From positions 1-12,228 of the forward strand of contig JAUIJW010000051.1 in the NCBI GenBank assembly GCA_030431085.1: a stretch of DNA of 12,228 nt, written 5' to 3'. A model generated the notes under the pieces. That model ran no database searches, was not told the DNA's origin, and saw only the letters and a list, made by a program, of their open reading frames with translations. The stretch comes from Bacteroidia bacterium (lineage in GTDB: Bacteria > Bacteroidota > Bacteroidia > Flavobacteriales > Flavobacteriaceae). Each line of letters starts with the position of its first letter. The stretch's first letter is position 1. Below, in pieces: positions 6,137 to 12,228 of the stretch. A program made the position numbers and the translations under genes.

Positions 6137-6859
6137 TTATTTTATTTGTTCAAAAAAATTATTGTTCACTTCAAAAGCAGTGCCTATAACTACTACATCG
6201 GCACCACTTTGGTAGGCTTTATCTATTTGCGATTTTGAGCGAATACCTCCTCCTACAATAAGAGGTATCGTAATCTTTTCTCTTACTTTTCTAATAACCT
6301 CTGGGGCAACACAAGAAATGGCTCCACTTCCTGCCTCTAGATAAATAAGTTGATTTCCCATGTATTCGCCTGCCTTCGCAGTGTTTACAATTAAATCAAC
6401 ATGATGCTGTTTAATGGGCAATGTTTTACTAACACGTTGTACAGCTGTTTCTTTGCCTCCATCGATTAGTATATATCCAGTTGGAATGACTTCAAGTTGT
6501 TGGTGCTCTATGTAAGGAATAGCTTTAACCTGCTGCTCAATTAAATACTCTGGGTTTCTACCAGAAAGTAATGACAAAAAGAGCAAAGCATCTGCCTCAG
6601 AGCTAATTTGTGAATAATCTCCAGGAAATATAGCAATGTGTAACTTGGTAAATTGCTCTAACACTCTAACAAACTCTTGTACCGCTCCAGGCATCATCGT
6701 ACTTCCGCCAACCAATAAAAAATTAGCGTATGGTTCTATTTTTTTTAAGGTATCGGCTATATCATCTACTCCTATTTTATCTGGATCTATTAAAATAGCC
6801 AGAAGCTTTTCTCCTTTCTTTTGGGCGTTTAAAATTAATTTTAGTACAGACTTTTGCAT
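6137..6859 (-). CDS. Geranylgeranylglyceryl / heptaprenylglyceryl phosphate synthase
   Basis: A 240-residue TIM-barrel prenyltransferase of the GGGPS/PcrB family. It joins a polyprenyl diphosphate to sn-glycerol-1-phosphate, making an ether-lipid precursor. Visible family motifs are LIDPDK (23-28), VGGS (50-53), FPGDYSQIS (78-86), RNPEYL (101-106), TGYILIDGG (127-135), YLEAGSGA (173-180) and PLIVGGGIRS (199-208). The ATG at 6859 was chosen over one at 6880: it starts one base after the phosphopantetheinyl transferase stop and gives the usual short N-terminus. The 6880 start would overlap that gene. Bacteroidota carry such enzymes (group II GGGPS), but the end product of the pathway in them is poorly understood. 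It is co-transcribed with the phosphopantetheinyl transferase gene. Confidence 0.93.
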   Translation of the reverse strand: MQKSVLKLILNAQKKGEKLLAILIDPDKIGVDDIADTLKKIEPYANFLLVGGSTMMPGAVQEFVRVLEQFTKLHIAIFPGDYSQISSEADALLFLSLLSGRNPEYLIEQQVKAIPYIEHQQLEVIPTGYILIDGGKETAVQRVSKTLPIKQHHVDLIVNTAKAGEYMGNQLIYLEAGSGAISCVAPEVIRKVREKITIPLIVGGGIRSKSQIDKAYQSGADVVVIGTAFEVNNNFFEQIK

Positions 6860-6860
6860 A

Positions 6861-7490
6861 TTAAACTTTTGGCATGGCATATACTAGGGTAAATCCATCT
6901 TGCAAAAACTCAAAAAAGATTTGATACTCTTTATTCCAATCTTCGCAAACCACTCGACCAGTTGATTGTTTATGATGGAATAAAAACGGATCTATAGCAA
7001 TATGGTTTTTAAAACTGAGTCCGCCATGCGGATAAATTTTATACATAGATTCTTTCGCTCCCCAAATTACCGTTAATTGCTTCACCAAATCTTCGTCACT
7101 TAAGCTATCTTTTTCTGTATTGACGAACTTATCATAAATGTTAATGATTTTTTCTCTATTCTTTTCTATATCAATCCCCACATTAACCTGGCTCAATATA
7201 ATTGCCGAGTAGTGATAAGAATGGGTAATAGAGATATGAGTATGATCTTTTAGCAACGGTTTACCATGTTCGTTATAATACAAATCAAAATCTGTATAAC
7301 CCGCTTCTTTTAACAAATATCGTACACTTAAAAACCCTCGTTTATGTAGCTCAGACTTCATACTATTCAATCTTGTCAGACTATTATCATTCAGCACCAC
7401 GCTTTGATACAAATCTTCGAAAGACTCTTCAATTTTCCATACCAATATCTTAGTAAAAGTATTGGGTTGTATTGTTTTAACAAGCGGCAT
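6861..7490 (-). CDS. Sfp-type 4'-phosphopantetheinyl transferase
   Basis: A 209-residue enzyme that moves the phosphopantetheine arm of CoA onto a serine of acyl or peptidyl carrier proteins. The hallmark residues are clear: HISITHSY (85-92), VGIDIEK (104-110) with the Mg-binding Asp107 and Glu109, and WGAKESMYK (143-151) with the KES catalytic motif. Length fits the Sfp/AcpT class and not the short AcpS class. It is first in the minus-strand run, with the GGGP synthase gene starting one base downstream. No carrier-protein or polyketide gene is in the window, so the target is probably the housekeeping ACP or a remote cluster. Confidence 0.93.
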   Translation of the reverse strand: MPLVKTIQPNTFTKILVWKIEESFEDLYQSVVLNDNSLTRLNSMKSELHKRGFLSVRYLLKEAGYTDFDLYYNEHGKPLLKDHTHISITHSYHYSAIILSQVNVGIDIEKNREKIINIYDKFVNTEKDSLSDEDLVKQLTVIWGAKESMYKIYPHGGLSFKNHIAIDPFLFHHKQSTGRVVCEDWNKEYQIFFEFLQDGFTLVYAMPKV

Positions 7491-7511
7491 TATAAATCAA
7501 AAGGTATTTTG

Positions 7512-7519
7512 TATTTTTG
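7512..7519 (+). promoter_or_regulatory. Probable -7 element of the adenosylhomocysteinase promoter
   Basis: TATTTTTG followed by C matches TAnnTTTG about 27 bases before the ATG at 7546. No TTG is found at the expected distance upstream, so only the -7 half is supported. Confidence 0.5.
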
Positions 7520-7531
7520 CAAATTCAAAAG

Positions 7532-7564
7532 CAAATATAAATATTATGAGTTCAGAAACTTCAA
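7532..7564 (-). promoter_or_regulatory. Probable promoter of the PPTase-GGGPS-thiamine operon
   Basis: On the minus strand TATATTTG (7539-7532) matches TAnnTTTG exactly, with TTG (7564-7562) 22 bases upstream. The predicted leader to the ATG at 7490 is about 35 bases. The upstream element lies inside the first codons of the divergent adenosylhomocysteinase gene. Confidence 0.55.
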
Positions 7565-8862
7565 CTTACGTAAAATATAAAGTAAAAGATATTAATCTTG
7601 CAGCTTGGGGAAGAAAAGAAATTGAATTAGCTGAAGCCGAAATGCCCGGTTTAATGAGTCTTAGAGAAGAATACAAAAGTGAAAAACCGCTGCAAGGAGC
7701 AAGAATTGCTGGATGTTTGCACATGACCATTCAAACAGCTGTACTTATTGAAACTTTGGTTGAATTAGGTGCAGAAGTCACTTGGAGTTCTTGTAATATT
7801 TTTTCTACCCAAGATCAAGCGGCCGCTGCCATGGCAGATGCTGGTATAGCTGTTTATGCTTGGAAGGGAATGACCGAAGAAGAGTTTGACTGGTGTATTG
7901 AACAAACCTTATTTTTTGGTGAAGACAAAAAACCATTGAACATGATCTTAGATGATGGTGGAGATTTAACTAATATGGTTTTAGACCGATATCCTGAATT
8001 GGTTAATGACATCAAAGGTTTGTCTGAAGAAACCACCACTGGTGTGCATCGTTTATACGACAGAATGAAAGAAGGTACTTTACCAATGCCTGCTATTAAT
8101 GTAAACGACTCTGTTACAAAATCTAAATTCGATAATAAATACGGCTGTAGAGAAAGTGCTGTAGATGCCATTAGACGCGCTACAGATATAATGCTGGCTG
8201 GTAAAGTTGTTGTAGTTGCCGGATATGGTGATGTAGGTAAAGGTACAGCTGCCTCATTTAAAGGTACTGGTGCTAGAGTTATTGTAACAGAAATCGACCC
8301 AATTTGTGCCTTACAAGCAGCTATGGAAGGCTTTGAGGTAAAAAAATTAGATTCTGTTATCGCTAAAGCGGATATCGTAATCACCACTACAGGTAACAAA
8401 GATATCGTACAAGGCAAGCACTTTAAAGCCATGAAAGACAAAACCATTGTTTGTAATATTGGCCATTTCGATAATGAAATAGACGTAACTTGGTTAAACA
8501 ACAACTATGGTGAAACTAAAGTAGAAATTAAACCTCAGGTTGATAAATACACCATTGACGGTAAAGAAATTATTCTATTAGCAGAAGGTCGTTTGGTTAA
8601 CTTAGGTTGTGCTACAGGTCATCCAAGTTTTGTAATGAGTAATTCTTTTACCAATCAAACTTTAGCGCAAATTGAGCTTTGGAAATATGCCGATAAATAT
8701 GAAAACAAAGTTTATATGCTACCTAAGCATTTAGATGAAAAAGTAGCCCGTTTACACCTTGAAAAAATTGGTGTAGAACTTGAAGAACTCACCGAAGATC
8801 AAGCCAAATATATTGGTGTAAACATTGAAGGTCCTTTTAAGCCAGAATATTACAGGTATTAA
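7546..8862 (+). CDS. ahcY: Adenosylhomocysteinase (S-adenosyl-L-homocysteine hydrolase)
   Basis: A 438-residue NAD-dependent enzyme that splits S-adenosylhomocysteine into adenosine and homocysteine, closing the methylation cycle. The catalytic segment NDSVTKSKFDN (187-197) carries the Lys and Asp equivalent to human Lys186 and Asp190. The NAD-binding loop is GYGDVGKG (226-233), followed by VIVTEIDP. HFDNEIDV and the classic C-terminal FKPEYYRY are present. The ATG at 7546 gives MSSETSTYVKYKVKDINLA, the normal N-terminus; the longer frame back to 7462 adds 28 residues that overlap the divergent gene and contain the promoter. It is cytosolic and housekeeping, ending in a strong terminator. The PPTase operon is transcribed in the opposite direction from the 5' side. 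Confidence 0.98.
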   Translation: MSSETSTYVKYKVKDINLAAWGRKEIELAEAEMPGLMSLREEYKSEKPLQGARIAGCLHMTIQTAVLIETLVELGAEVTWSSCNIFSTQDQAAAAMADAGIAVYAWKGMTEEEFDWCIEQTLFFGEDKKPLNMILDDGGDLTNMVLDRYPELVNDIKGLSEETTTGVHRLYDRMKEGTLPMPAINVNDSVTKSKFDNKYGCRESAVDAIRRATDIMLAGKVVVVAGYGDVGKGTAASFKGTGARVIVTEIDPICALQAAMEGFEVKKLDSVIAKADIVITTTGNKDIVQGKHFKAMKDKTIVCNIGHFDNEIDVTWLNNNYGETKVEIKPQVDKYTIDGKEIILLAEGRLVNLGCATGHPSFVMSNSFTNQTLAQIELWKYADKYENKVYMLPKHLDEKVARLHLEKIGVELEELTEDQAKYIGVNIEGPFKPEYYRY

Positions 8863-8878
8863 AAAAATCTATATTTTT

Positions 8879-8910
8879 AAAACTTCTAAGTCATCCTTAG
8901 AAGTTTTTTT
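8879..8910 (+). terminator. Intrinsic terminator of ahcY
   Basis: A perfect 12-base inverted repeat (arms 8879-8890 and 8896-8907, loop TCATC) is followed by a T-tract to 8910. It lies 17 bases after the ahcY stop. Confidence 0.92.
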
Positions 8911-8938
8911 ATATTCACTAGCTAGAAAATCTTACATA

Positions 8939-9736
8939 ATGAAAAATATTTTGGTGCCCATTGGTGATCGCGAAAATGCCTCAAACACCTTACAATATGC
9001 TATTGATTTTGCAGAACAAATCAATGCTAAAATATATGTGGTTAACGTCTATAATAGTATTAAAGTAAGCGGTTCTTTTCAAAAATTTGATCAACTTCTT
9101 GAAAAAGAAAGTTTGGCCATTCTTAAAGAACAATTGAATCAAGTAAACACAAAAAATGTATCGGTTACATCACACGCCTTAAAAGGTCACGATGTCTTAT
9201 CAAGTTTAAAGCTATTGATCAAGCACCTCGAAATCAATCTTATCATTACTTCCACTAAAAATGATAATTCTGATGACACTGTATTTTTGGGTAGTATTAC
9301 TGGTGCTTTAATTAAGGATACTGATACACCTGTTCTAATCATTCCGTCTAAGGCGACATTTAAAAAAATTGATAAGGTTTTAATGACCATCAAATCTGGT
9401 CTGATTAAATCAGAATCTACTTTAGATCCTATCCTTAAAATAAAAAAGGCTTTTAACCCAACCATTAATCTTTTACAAGTTAGAACTCCAAAACTACAGG
9501 AAGGAGACCTTTCGATTAATCCATTATTAAATGACTTAACTCAAACCGTCTTACACACTAAAAATGCCACGGTATTTCAAGGTGTTTTAGAATTTTTACG
9601 CGTTGAAAATCCAGATCTTCTCTGTGTGATACGAAGAAAAAGAGGTTTTTTCAAGAAACTCTGGGAGCAAAACAAAGTGAAAAAGGTTGATTTTGAAAGT
9701 AATATCCCTTTATTAGTTTTAAAGGGAGATTCCTAA
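8939..9736 (+). CDS. Universal stress protein (UspA family), tandem-domain
   Basis: A 265-residue cytosolic protein with two Usp-like halves. Domain 1 (1-137) starts MKNILVPIGDRENA and ends FLGSITGALIKDTDTPVLIIP (117-137), the nucleotide-binding glycine region and closing strand of the Usp fold. Domain 2 (141-262) restarts with IDKVLMTIKSG and ends NIPLLVLKGD but lacks a clear glycine-rich binding loop, so it is degenerate. The ATG at 8939 begins the canonical first strand; the longer frame to 8825 would run through the ahcY terminator. Tandem Usp proteins of this size are common in Bacteroidota and are linked to stress and growth arrest, but the specific role is unknown. It is separated from ahcY by the terminator, so it probably has its own promoter. 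Confidence 0.9.
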   Translation: MKNILVPIGDRENASNTLQYAIDFAEQINAKIYVVNVYNSIKVSGSFQKFDQLLEKESLAILKEQLNQVNTKNVSVTSHALKGHDVLSSLKLLIKHLEINLIITSTKNDNSDDTVFLGSITGALIKDTDTPVLIIPSKATFKKIDKVLMTIKSGLIKSESTLDPILKIKKAFNPTINLLQVRTPKLQEGDLSINPLLNDLTQTVLHTKNATVFQGVLEFLRVENPDLLCVIRRKRGFFKKLWEQNKVKKVDFESNIPLLVLKGDS

Positions 9737-9745
9737 AATTTTTAT

Positions 9746-9753
9746 TACATTTG
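9746..9753 (+). promoter_or_regulatory. -7 element upstream of tRNA-Ala
   Basis: TACATTTG matches TAnnTTTG and ends 11 bases before the mature tRNA. No clear upstream TTG is seen at 17-23 bases. Confidence 0.5.
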
Positions 9754-9764
9754 AACCCTGCTCT

Positions 9765-9841
9765 GGGGCATTAGCTCAGCTGGCTAGAGCGCTACGCTGG
9801 CAGCGTAGAGGTCATCGGTTCGACTCCGATATGCTCCACCA
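9765..9841 (+). tRNA. tRNA-Ala (anticodon GGC), CCA encoded
   Basis: A full cloverleaf is visible. The acceptor stem GGGGCAT/ATGCTCC has one G-U pair. The D arm is GCTC/GAGC, the anticodon stem CTACG/CGTAG around loop CTGGCAG, and the T arm ATCGG/CCGAT with loop TTCGACT. The anticodon GGC reads GCC and GCU alanine codons. The discriminator A (9838) is followed by an encoded CCA. A terminator lies three bases downstream. Confidence 0.97.
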
Positions 9842-9844
9842 TTT

Positions 9845-9876
9845 AAAAGCCTGTATATTTTTTATACAGGCTTTTT
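9845..9876 (+). terminator. Intrinsic terminator of the tRNA gene
   Basis: A perfect 13-base inverted repeat (arms 9845-9857 and 9863-9875, T5 loop) with a terminal T-tract directly follows the tRNA. Confidence 0.93.
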
Positions 9877-9929
9877 GCAACATTTTTGTTTTTACAAATC
9901 CGAATATAGGAAAATTCCCATAAATTTAT

Positions 9930-9937
9930 TAACTTTG
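9930..9937 (+). promoter_or_regulatory. Possible -7 element for the methyltransferase-like gene
   Basis: TAACTTTG matches TAnnTTTG, 81 bases before the ATG at 10019. No TTG is found at the right distance upstream, so the assignment is weak. Confidence 0.35.
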
Positions 9938-10018
9938 GTTTGTTCCGCAAAAGACTTCTAAAAATTCTTTCAATAAAACAATTCTAACATTGTTCTAGAG
10001 TATTAAAAAGCGAATAGT

Positions 10019-10969
10019 ATGATGAACAGGGAAAAGCTTAAACCAATTGTCACAGGTATTATTAAGCATATTCCTGGAATAAAAAGATTTCTTCCAACAA
10101 GGACTGGAGGTACTATTGAGAGTAGATATTGCTATTCCGTTTGGTTGAGACATCTGATAAACTGGAATACTTATTATAGGAATAGATTACCAGAAAGTGT
10201 TGCTGAGTTAGGGCCAGGAGACTCTTTAGGTGTTGGTTTATGTTCACTATTAACTGGGAGTAAGTCTCTATACTCATTAGATATGATTAAATACTGGGAT
10301 ACTAAAAGGAACTTAAAAATTTTTAATGAATTAATAACACTGCTTAAAAATAAAACAAATATTCCTGACAATCTTGAATACCCAAAGATAAAACCAATAT
10401 TAAAAAGTTATAAATTTCCATCCAACATTCTTTCTGATGAGTTATTAAGTAAAACTCTAGATGATAACAGATTGAATAATATTAAAAATGAACTTAATGA
10501 TATCGACAATCCTAATAATACATTCCTTAAATATTATATTCCTTGGAATCAGTCTGGTATCATTCGTGATTATTCAATTGATTTAATTTTTTCACAAACC
10601 GTTCTACAACATGTTGAAGATCTAGAGCACACGTATAAATCTATGAGAAATTGGATTAAACCTAAGGGTTTAATGTCGCATACTATTGACTTTAAATCAA
10701 TGGGTTGTACTAAAAGTTGGGATGGACATAGGGCTTTTAGTGATGTTGAATGGAAAATTGTAAAAGGAGGTAAATTATTTTTAATTAATAGAGAACCTAT
10801 ATCAAAACATATAGAATTACTTACAAAATTTGGATTTAAGATCTTAACAAAGATACCTAATAAAATAAAAAATCAATTAAATAGGAATCAGTACTCTAAT
10901 AGGTTTAAATATTTATCAGATGATGATTTAATTACTAGTGGAGTTTACATTTTAGCAATTAAAGAATAG
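10019..10969 (+). CDS. SAM-dependent methyltransferase-like protein, probably acquired
   Basis: A 316-residue class I methyltransferase-like protein. Motif I is VAELGPGDSLGVG (61-73) followed by the acidic strand end SLDM (86-89). The motif IV region is SIDLIFSQTVLQHVEDL (186-202), with a motif V-like KPKGLMSHTIDF after it. About 100 residues of Lys/Asn-rich sequence (90-185) are inserted between them. Proteins of this sort are often found in surface polysaccharide or natural-product loci, but no such neighbours are present, so the substrate is unknown. The gene is visibly more AT-rich than its neighbours and uses AGG for about half of its arginines (AGA for nearly all others). It sits alone after a tRNA gene, which suggests transfer. 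Two ATGs in a row (10019, 10022) leave the start ambiguous by one codon. Confidence 0.75.
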   Translation: MMNREKLKPIVTGIIKHIPGIKRFLPTRTGGTIESRYCYSVWLRHLINWNTYYRNRLPESVAELGPGDSLGVGLCSLLTGSKSLYSLDMIKYWDTKRNLKIFNELITLLKNKTNIPDNLEYPKIKPILKSYKFPSNILSDELLSKTLDDNRLNNIKNELNDIDNPNNTFLKYYIPWNQSGIIRDYSIDLIFSQTVLQHVEDLEHTYKSMRNWIKPKGLMSHTIDFKSMGCTKSWDGHRAFSDVEWKIVKGGKLFLINREPISKHIELLTKFGFKILTKIPNKIKNQLNRNQYSNRFKYLSDDDLITSGVYILAIKE

Positions 10970-10972
10970 ATT

Positions 10973-11111
10973 TTATACTACAAACTAATTAACCAAATAT
11001 ATCTTAATAATTTTTCAACTACCAAATCCTTTAATTTCAAAACGTTTCTTCCTTTTAAAATTATATAAAGAAGCTTAAATTAAGAGTACTTTAGTTTGTT
11101 TTATAGTATAA
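10973..11111. repeat. Interrupted long-range inverted repeat in AT-rich intergenic region
   Basis: The 16 bases at 10973-10988 are complementary to 11091-11111 if five bases (11099-11103) are bulged. The arms enclose about 100 AT-rich bases just after the methyltransferase-like gene. The rest of the 245-base gap up to 11214 holds no gene, terminator or clear promoter that I can see. The match may be chance in such AT-rich DNA. Confidence 0.35.
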
Positions 11112-11214
11112 TTAAAATCTATTAGGTTTTCTTCTAATTTTATGGTTTTTCTTTTTAGAACCCGAAAATACATATATTCGTAGTACACCATTTTGAATTA
11201 ATCTCTATCAGCTA

Positions 11215-11928
11215 ATGAAAAATTACTGGTTAGCCTTTATTTTCTTTGCTTTTGTAAGTACCCAAACGAAAGCACAAGTGCTTATTTCCTTAATTTTTGG
11301 AGACAAGCTCAATTCTGAGCATGTAGAATTTGGTTTAGATGGAGCATTTAATTTTGCCAATCAAAGAGGTGAATCATCATCGTATACCCGTTTTTTTAAT
11401 CTCGGTTTCTATTTTGATTTCGACATTAATAAAAGCTCTAAATGGTTATTGGGCACAGGTGTTATGGTAAAATCTAATATGGGTGCAGAAAACCTTCCCT
11501 TTTATAGTACTGGAGATGCCGAATTAGATGTACTCTTTAAGGATGGCACGGTTAATCGAAAAATAAGTTATTTTAATGTGCCCATCCTAATCAAACGAAA
11601 TCTATTCAAAGGACTCTATCTGGGCGCAGGACCAATGCTAGGGCTCCGTTCTAAAGCTTACGACACTTATACTGCCAACCCAACAGGAAACGGTCAGATT
11701 AATTATCGCAAAAATATCAAAGATGACATAAAAAGTCTAGATGCTGGTATTTTAACGAGTTTACAATATAAATTAGGCCAAACAGGCGGAATGAGTATCT
11801 TTATCAAATATTATTACGGCTTGGTTGATATTAACGATTCTGAATTTGATAGTAATATATACAACCAATCTTTTTATGTTGGTGTCACCATTCCAGTAAA
11901 CGGTATAAAATCTAAAAGTGAAAAATGA
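11215..11928 (+). CDS. Outer-membrane beta-barrel protein (OMP_b-brl type)
   Basis: A 237-residue secreted protein. The N-terminal signal peptide MKNYWLAFIFFAFVSTQTKA should be cut before Gln21. The mature part alternates amphipathic strands and turns (FFNLGFYFDFDIN, KWLLGTGVMVKS, SYFNVPILIKRN, LYLGAGPMLGL, SIFIKYYYGLVDI) and ends QSFYVGVTIPVN, typical of the small porin-like barrels common in Flavobacteriia. It lacks any enzymatic motif; the role (porin, scaffold or adhesion) is not known. Its TGA stop overlaps the ATG of the next gene (ATGA at 11925-11928), so the two are co-translated. The last eight residues (GIKSKSEK) extend past the final strand, unusual for a barrel that normally ends in an aromatic residue. 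Confidence 0.82.
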   Translation: MKNYWLAFIFFAFVSTQTKAQVLISLIFGDKLNSEHVEFGLDGAFNFANQRGESSSYTRFFNLGFYFDFDINKSSKWLLGTGVMVKSNMGAENLPFYSTGDAELDVLFKDGTVNRKISYFNVPILIKRNLFKGLYLGAGPMLGLRSKAYDTYTANPTGNGQINYRKNIKDDIKSLDAGILTSLQYKLGQTGGMSIFIKYYYGLVDINDSEFDSNIYNQSFYVGVTIPVNGIKSKSEK

Positions 11929-12228
11929 AAAAACTTGGTTTATTATTTTTCTTATTGTGTTCTATAAGTTGTGTTTCAATGTTTGCACAATTTCCTTCAA
12001 CAAAAGTTAGAAGCATTCATCAACAATATACCGATAGTTTAAAGCAGGTAGATTATAATTACACTTTTCCTATATGGGGACAGGAAGCTTATAAACGTGG
12101 GTTCGACATTCCTTATCCAGCAGGCATTATGGTGAATTATGTCTGGATGGATCAAGGTATTATTGTAGACAATCTGCAATTGGGATTTCAAAATGAAAAT
12201 CATGACATTCCGTTAACCGAAATTGACT
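11925..12228 (+). CDS. Secreted protein of unknown function, truncated by window end
   Basis: An open frame starts at the ATG overlapping the barrel gene's stop and continues for 101 codons with no stop before the window ends. It begins MKKLGLLFFLLCSISCVSMFAQ, a signal peptide with likely cleavage after MFA. The Cys at 16 could instead make it a lipoprotein, but the continuing hydrophobic VSMFA argues against this. The visible mature part includes TFPIWGQEAYKRGFDIPYP and GIMVNYVWMDQGIIVDNLQL. I do not recognise the family. The four-base overlap implies it works with, or is exported alongside, the barrel protein. Confidence 0.8.
   Translation, partial: MKKLGLLFFLLCSISCVSMFAQFPSTKVRSIHQQYTDSLKQVDYNYTFPIWGQEAYKRGFDIPYPAGIMVNYVWMDQGIIVDNLQLGFQNENHDIPLTEID

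Noticed and set aside
6860..6880. ATG at 6880 as start of the GGGP synthase
   Set aside because: It would overlap the end of the PPTase gene; the ATG at 6859 sits one base after that gene's stop and gives the expected N-terminus.
7462..7545. Upstream extension of ahcY (28 extra residues)
   Set aside because: It overlaps the divergent PPTase gene, includes the likely promoter, and the ATG at 7546 gives the normal N-terminus of the family.
7491..7545. SAH or SAM riboswitch in front of ahcY
   Set aside because: The gap is too short and shows none of the conserved cores; it is explained by two promoters.
7854..8504. Long open frame opposite ahcY
   Set aside because: It is fully inside ahcY on the other strand, has no recognisable motif, and is the usual shadow of a well-conserved gene.
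8825..8938. Upstream extension of the universal stress protein
   Set aside because: It runs through the end of ahcY and its terminator; the first Usp strand begins at the ATG at 8939.
9765..9841. Attachment site at the tRNA 3' end
   Set aside because: No repeat of the tRNA 3' segment was found downstream within the window, and no integrase gene is present.

Overview
The window looks like chromosomal DNA from a marine-type member of the Flavobacteriaceae (Bacteroidota). The evidence is low GC, a TonB-dependent outer-membrane receptor, a bacterial GGGP synthase of the type common in Bacteroidota, an outer-membrane barrel protein, and several exact matches to the Bacteroidota promoter -7 element TAnnTTTG. 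The genus cannot be fixed from the sequence. No insertion sequence, phage gene, CRISPR array or origin was seen.

Layout. (1) 1-1753, plus strand: the 3' part of a metallo-beta-lactamase/rhodanese fusion followed by a rhodanese lipoprotein, a sulfur or persulfide handling pair. A bidirectional terminator closes the region. (2) 1818-7490, minus strand: a vitamin B1 salvage region. A tight six-gene run (4'-phosphopantetheinyl transferase, GGGP synthase, YkoF/MTH1187-type thiamine-binding protein, PnuC/PnuT transporter, NadR-type kinase, ArfB-like release factor) leads to a separate promoter, a TPP riboswitch and a TonB-dependent receptor. (3) 7546-8862, plus strand: adenosylhomocysteinase, divergent from the minus-strand operon. 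A strong terminator and a universal stress protein gene follow. (4) 9765-9841: tRNA-Ala(GGC) with encoded CCA and its own terminator. (5) 10019-10969: an AT-rich SAM-methyltransferase-like gene with different arginine codon use, probably acquired. (6) 11215-12228: an outer-membrane barrel protein overlapping by four bases with a secreted protein that runs off the window.

How it works together. The TPP riboswitch assigns the TonB receptor to outer-membrane uptake of thiamine. The nearby PnuC-type permease, thiamine-binding protein and small P-loop kinase then read as inner-membrane passage, cytosolic binding and phosphorylation (trapping) of thiamine, and not as an NAD-precursor route. The most interesting points are the candidate thiamine kinase built on the NadR ribosylnicotinamide kinase fold, and a visible two-state RNA switch. 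In that switch one segment (4051-4060, minus strand) can pair either with the Shine-Dalgarno sequence of the receptor gene or with the 5' strand of the TPP aptamer.
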